From Rubrivivax sp. (lineage in GTDB: Bacteria; Pseudomonadota; Gammaproteobacteria; Burkholderiales; Burkholderiaceae_C): 64,000 nucleotides of DNA. Location: NCBI GenBank assembly GCA_026125665.1, contig JAHCKS010000007.1, forward strand, positions 44,596-108,595, in the 5' to 3' direction. This document shows positions 60,546-64,000 of the stretch, in pieces. How positions within the stretch are numbered: the stretch's first letter is position 1; every line of letters begins with the position of its first letter. Position numbers and translations under genes: made by a program. The notes beneath the pieces were generated by a model. That model ran no database searches. It was not told where the DNA came from and worked only from the letters and a program-made list of their open reading frames with translations.

Positions 60546-61198
60546 CCGGGCGCGAGCGCGGGCTGGCTGCTGCGCTCGTCGCCTGCGCCGGCCTGGCCAT
60601 CGCCTCGGCGCCGTGGGCGCTGGCGCTGCAGTGGCTCAACGTCGTCTTCAAGCCGCTGGCCACGCTGTGCGTCATCGCCTACGCCGCGGGCCGCGGCGCG
60701 GCCGAGGAGGAGGCGGCGCGCCGCTGGGTGCTCGTCGGCCTCGTGCTCTCGCTGGGCGGCGACGTGGCACTGCTGTGGCCGCAACAGGGGTTCCTGCCCG
60801 GGCTCGTGAGCTTCCTGCTCGCGCACCTGGCGTACCTCGTGGCGTTCACCCGGCGCCATCGTTTCGCGGCGTGGTGGCCGGCGTTCGCCGCCTATGCCGC
60901 GGTGTCGGGGCTGGTGCTCGTCTCCCTCTGGCCGGGTGTGCCCGGGGCGCTGCGCGGCCCGGTGGTGGCCTACGTGCTGTTCCTGGCTTCGATGGCGGCG
61001 CAGGCGGCGGTGTTGTGGCGGCGAGGTGCCGCGCGCGGCGCCGTGCTGGCGCTCGGGGGTGCGCTCTTCCTGGTCTCCGACGCGCTGCTGGCGACGAACA
61101 AGTTCGCCGGCCCGCTGCCGCTGGCGAGCCTGTGGATCCTCGCCACGTACTGGGCGGCGCAGTGGTGCATCGCGTCGTGGCTGGCGCCGCGGCGCTGA
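60542..61198 (+). CDS. Lysoplasmalogenase (YhhN family)
   Basis: A 218-residue membrane protein with about eight hydrophobic segments (for example WLNVVFKPLATLCVIAYA and GALFLVSDALLATNKF). The FKPLAT near the second segment, GDVALLWP and the SDALLA.NKF motif are characteristic of the YhhN/TMEM86 family, some of which cleave the vinyl ether bond of lysoplasmalogens; the bacterial substrate is unsettled. It overlaps the rep stop as ATGA, so translation is coupled to rep. The pairing is not functionally explained. Confidence 0.85.
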   Translation: MTGRERGLAAALVACAGLAIASAPWALALQWLNVVFKPLATLCVIAYAAGRGAAEEEAARRWVLVGLVLSLGGDVALLWPQQGFLPGLVSFLLAHLAYLVAFTRRHRFAAWWPAFAAYAAVSGLVLVSLWPGVPGALRGPVVAYVLFLASMAAQAAVLWRRGAARGAVLALGGALFLVSDALLATNKFAGPLPLASLWILATYWAAQWCIASWLAPRR

Positions 61199-61238
61199 GT
61201 CCGGGCGCGCTGCCGCCAGGGCTTCGTGCGCCCACGCA

Positions 61239-62234
61239 TCAAGCACGCACGGGCACGCCGGTCTCGCGCAGGAACGACAGCACCATCGCGGTCAACGGCG
61301 GCCCGGCCGTCGTGACGTAGGGGTGCCCGCCGGGCGCGCCGCTCCAGGCGTGGCCGAGCCCCGGGAGCAGGCGATACCGCAGCATCAGGCGCGTGCCGGC
61401 GAGATGCTCGACGCCGTCTTCGATGGGATGTGTGCTCAGCTCGCCCGCCTCGCAGCCGCGGGCCTGCCGGCGCATCACGTGCAGCGCCTGCTCGGCGAGC
61501 TGCTCCGCGCAGCGCGGGGCCACGACGTCGTCGGCCGCACCGTGCAGGACGAGCAGCGGCGCGCAGCGCTGAAGTCGCAGCGTGGCGAGCGTCGGCGAGA
61601 TCGCGAGGCCGTCCTTCATCACGCGTCGCGGGTCCTGCAGGCTGCCGCGCCCGAGCAGCGGTGGCGCGGCGACGGTGGCCACGGCGTCGAACTGCGCGGC
61701 GTGGTGGAAGGCGAGCAGCGCTGCAAGGCCACCGCCGGCCGACAGGCCCACGGCGGCCACTGCGCCGCAGCGCACCTGTGCGCGGGCCGCCTCCAGCGCC
61801 TGCAGCACGACCTCCAGTTCGCCGTGGCCCGCCTGCGCCGGCGGGTGGAACCAGTTCCAGCAGCGCCATGGGTTGGACGGTTCGCGCTGCTCGGGGCACA
61901 GCAGGCGGAAGCGGCCGCGCGCGGCCGCGGCGGTGAGACCGGTGGCATGCGCGAACTCGATCGCCCGCTGGCCGCAGCCGTGCAGCAGCACGACGAGCGG
62001 CGCCTCGTCCGTGTCGGCCAGGCCCGGCGGCCGATAGAGCGCGCAGTCCCAGCGCGCGCGCACCCACGGCACGGTCCACCACGTGAAGGCGGTGGCCGCC
62101 GCCACGTCCACGTCCAGCCGCAGCCAGCGCCCGCGCAGCAGCCCGACGCGCTTGGCGAACCAGGTGCGCAGCCGCCGCCACATCGGCCGCAGCCGCCGCA
62201 GCCCCGGCAGGCGTGAAAGAAGGGGCCAGACCAT
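61239..62234 (-). CDS. PHB-depolymerase-family alpha/beta hydrolase
   Basis: A 331-residue serine esterase of the poly(3-hydroxybutyrate) depolymerase/LpqC type. An Arg-rich N-terminal region (about 1-45) precedes the fold. Visible: VVLLHGCGQRAIEFAHATGL (oxyanion), the nucleophile elbow GLSAGGGLAALL, LLVLHGAADDVVAP with the Asp, and LGHAWSGAPGG with the catalytic His. There is no clear signal peptide. ATG at 62234; a TTG three bases earlier is possible. Natural substrate not assignable; polyhydroxyalkanoate oligomers or acetyl esters are options. Convergent with the YhhN gene (40 bases). Confidence 0.85.
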   Translation of the reverse strand: MVWPLLSRLPGLRRLRPMWRRLRTWFAKRVGLLRGRWLRLDVDVAAATAFTWWTVPWVRARWDCALYRPPGLADTDEAPLVVLLHGCGQRAIEFAHATGLTAAAARGRFRLLCPEQREPSNPWRCWNWFHPPAQAGHGELEVVLQALEAARAQVRCGAVAAVGLSAGGGLAALLAFHHAAQFDAVATVAAPPLLGRGSLQDPRRVMKDGLAISPTLATLRLQRCAPLLVLHGAADDVVAPRCAEQLAEQALHVMRRQARGCEAGELSTHPIEDGVEHLAGTRLMLRYRLLPGLGHAWSGAPGGHPYVTTAGPPLTAMVLSFLRETGVPVRA

Positions 62235-62304
62235 CAAGTCACCCTAACACAGCAATTTGATGGACGAAGCCGTGTGGCCGGGCCCGTGCCTGCACCAGCC
62301 CGGT

Positions 62305-63603
62305 TCAGGCCAGCGCCAGCCAGCCCCAGGTGATGGCCAGCGACGCAAGAGTCACAGGCACGCCGACGCGCGCATGCGCGGCCCAGCCGATGCGCAGGCC
62401 CGCCTTCTCGGCGAGGTCGACGACGATGAGGTTGGCGATCGAGCCGACGAGCAGCAGGTTGCCGGCGAAGGTGCTGGCCAGGGCCAGCAGCACGCCGGCC
62501 TCGCGCGCGGCGGCGCTGCCGGGCTCGCCCACGTGCGGCAGCAGCAGCATCACCGCCGGTACGTTGGAGACGAGGTTCGACAGCGCCGTGCCCAGCACGA
62601 GCAGGGCGCCGGGCTCGTGCAGGTGCACGCCGAGCGCTGCCAGCGCAGCCACGGCGTCGGAGGCCAGCCCCGTGCCCTGGAAGGCATGGTTGACGATGAA
62701 CAGGCCGATGAACAGCAGCAGCAGCGGCCAGTCGACGAAGCCCATCACGTGCGCGGAGTGCAGGCGGCGGCTGAGCAGCAGCACGCCGGCGCCGACCAGC
62801 GCCGCCACGTCACGCGGCCAGTCCGTGGCGAGGAAGACGAGCATCAGCGCGCCGGCGACGGCCAGGCCCTTGGCTGCCTGCCAGCGATCGAACGGTGGCG
62901 CTTCGGCGTCGGCTGCGGCGGGCACGGTGCGCACGAGCGAGGCCGCCGGTGCGGCCGGCGGCTCGCTGCCTGCCGCACGCCAGAGCGCACGCGCGAGCCA
63001 CGCCCACAGCACCCCCAGCGACAGCGCCACCGGCAGCAAGGCCGCCTGCAAGTAGCCGCCGAAGGGCAGCTGCAGCACCGAGCCGATGAGCATGTTCTGC
63101 GGATTGCCGATCAGCGTGGCCGCCGAGCCGATGTTGGCCGCGCAGGCCAGCCCGACGAGGAAGGGCAGCGGGTCGAGCCGCCGCTCGAGCGCCAGCCGTG
63201 CCACCACCGGCGTCATCGCCAGGCACACGACGTCGTTGGAGAACACCGCCGAAAGCGCCGCGGCCACGGCGACGAGCGCGGCCAGCAGCGCCGCCGGCGC
63301 CAGCGGCAGCGCGCCGACGCGGCGCGTCACCTCGGTGTAGAAGCCGCCCAGCCGCATCTGCGCCGACACCACCATGAAGGCGAACAGCAGCACGATCGTC
63401 GGCAGGTCCACCGAGCGTGCCGCCTGCTCCAGCGGCATGCCGGTGAGCGCGATCATCGCGATGGCGCCCAGCAGCGCCACGCCGGCGCGGTCGAGCTTCA
63501 GGCGCGGCAGGCCACCGAGGAACATGCCGAGGTAGACGACGCCGAAGACGGCGACGACGCCCCAGTCGACGAGATCGTGCTGCAGCAGCGTGGGCAACGT
63601 CAT
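62305..63603 (-). CDS. ArsB/SLC13-type anion or Na+ transporter
   Basis: A 432-residue inner-membrane protein with about ten to twelve segments in two repeats. Key stretches are FSNDVVCLAMTPVVARLAL (first half) and ANIGSAATLIGNPQNML (the re-entrant NIGS..T..GNP motif), then SNLVSNVPAVMLLLPHV in the second half. This is the ion transporter superfamily of ArsB, CitM and YbiR; the solute could be arsenite, citrate or other anions. No ars genes are near, so arsenite is less likely. ATG at 63603 is used. A partial TonB/AgmX-like gene follows the opposite way in transcription order, 77 bases upstream. Confidence 0.82.
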   Translation of the reverse strand: MTLPTLLQHDLVDWGVVAVFGVVYLGMFLGGLPRLKLDRAGVALLGAIAMIALTGMPLEQAARSVDLPTIVLLFAFMVVSAQMRLGGFYTEVTRRVGALPLAPAALLAALVAVAAALSAVFSNDVVCLAMTPVVARLALERRLDPLPFLVGLACAANIGSAATLIGNPQNMLIGSVLQLPFGGYLQAALLPVALSLGVLWAWLARALWRAAGSEPPAAPAASLVRTVPAAADAEAPPFDRWQAAKGLAVAGALMLVFLATDWPRDVAALVGAGVLLLSRRLHSAHVMGFVDWPLLLLFIGLFIVNHAFQGTGLASDAVAALAALGVHLHEPGALLVLGTALSNLVSNVPAVMLLLPHVGEPGSAAAREAGVLLALASTFAGNLLLVGSIANLIVVDLAEKAGLRIGWAAHARVGVPVTLASLAITWGWLALA

Positions 63604-63680
63604 CCGCGGCGGCAGCCGGACTGAGATGGGCCGCCATCATAGGCGGCCCCTGGCCGGCGACGGTGCCGAAGGCCGGCGTG

Positions 63681-64000
63681 CTACGAGGGCAGGAAGTCCA
63701 CCGGCCAGCTCACGACCATCGGCTCCACGTCCTTGGCGCCGAAGTCGAACTGGCGGATGCGCGCCACGAGCTTGCGCTCGAGGTCCTCGCTCTTCAGTTC
63801 GCTGCTGACGACGCGGCAGTCGGTGACGGCGCCGCTGGGGTCGATCTTCAGCGACACCACCACCTTGCCCTGCAGCGAGGAGTCTTCGCGCAGCGCGCGG
63901 TTGTACAGCGCGTAGATGGCGCCCTTGTTGCGCTCGAAGACGAGCTTGATCTCCTCGATCGAGCGGCTGGCCTTGCCGCTGCCGCTGCGCGTGAGCGTGC
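63681..64000 (-). CDS. AgmX/TonB-like C-terminal domain protein (partial)
   Basis: The gene runs off the right edge. The last 106 residues read on the minus strand and end in PVDFLPS with TAG at 63681-63683. They show IEEIKLVFERNKGAIYALYN, LQGKVVVSLKIDPSGAVTDC and LERKLVARIRQFDFGAKD, matching the AgmX/PglI C-terminal domain related to the TonB C-terminus (energy transduction across the envelope or gliding/pilus-type machinery). The N-terminal transmembrane and Pro-rich parts lie outside. Partner genes cannot be seen. Confidence 0.8.
   Translation of the reverse strand, partial: TLTRSGSGKASRSIEEIKLVFERNKGAIYALYNRALREDSSLQGKVVVSLKIDPSGAVTDCRVVSSELKSEDLERKLVARIRQFDFGAKDVEPMVVSWPVDFLPS

Noticed and set aside
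62305-63603. Arsenite efflux pump ArsB
   Set aside because: The family motif fits ArsB broadly, but there is no arsR, arsC or arsA nearby and the sequence is equally close to other ion transporters, so only the superfamily is claimed.

Overview
The window is GC-rich (roughly 70%), densely coded chromosomal DNA. Gene content points to a betaproteobacterium of the order Burkholderiales, probably the Rubrivivax/Leptothrix/Methylibium side. The evidence is an SAH riboswitch in front of a cobalamin-dependent methionine synthase that lacks its homocysteine domain, a glucan locus with a dedicated porin, and an ECF sigma factor near a TPR-type Ser/Thr kinase. I see no phage, transposase, CRISPR array, rRNA or tRNA.

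Layout. 1-12.6 kb is mostly housekeeping: an aldehyde dehydrogenase end plus a short-chain dehydrogenase, an aromatic aminotransferase, glutathione peroxidase, a double-receiver response regulator, two transporters (EamA and LplT types), alanine racemase, RadA, a glycosyltransferase, IlvE and a CHCC zinc-finger protein. 12.6-38.3 kb is one large alpha-glucan region. A minus-strand run (lipoprotein amylase, MalK, MalE, MalF, MalG, a glucodextranase-C-like periplasmic protein, a porin, and a second glucodextranase-C-like protein) looks like a complete route from extracellular glucan to cytoplasm. Next come glgA-glgC on the minus strand and divergent glgP-glgX-malQ on the plus strand, and then glucokinase. 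Together they would import maltodextrin, trim it, store it as glycogen, degrade it and phosphorylate the glucose. A TPR / HupE-like / DUF4198-like trio sits between malQ and glk.

38.3-41.4 kb holds the SAH riboswitch and metH. The gap after it (41.4-41.8 kb) carries the most unusual non-coding structure in the window: two inverted copies of a ~115-nt element with a conserved core, paired but diverged arms, and compensatory changes in the core. 41.8-53.7 kb is a block of exported proteins and signalling: a DUF1800/DUF1501 pair, a Ser/Thr kinase with TPRs, a VCBS-repeat lipoprotein, an ECF sigma factor with no visible anti-sigma factor, a DUF4382 lipoprotein and a CHRD-domain protein. 53.9-64 kb has a 1444-residue SNF2 helicase, the Rep helicase, a YhhN lysoplasmalogenase, a PHB-depolymerase-like esterase, an ArsB/SLC13-type transporter and the end of a TonB/AgmX-like gene cut by the window edge.

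All functions are inferred by eye from translated sequence; no database search was run. Start codons are often uncertain because GTG and TTG starts are common here, and this is noted where it matters.
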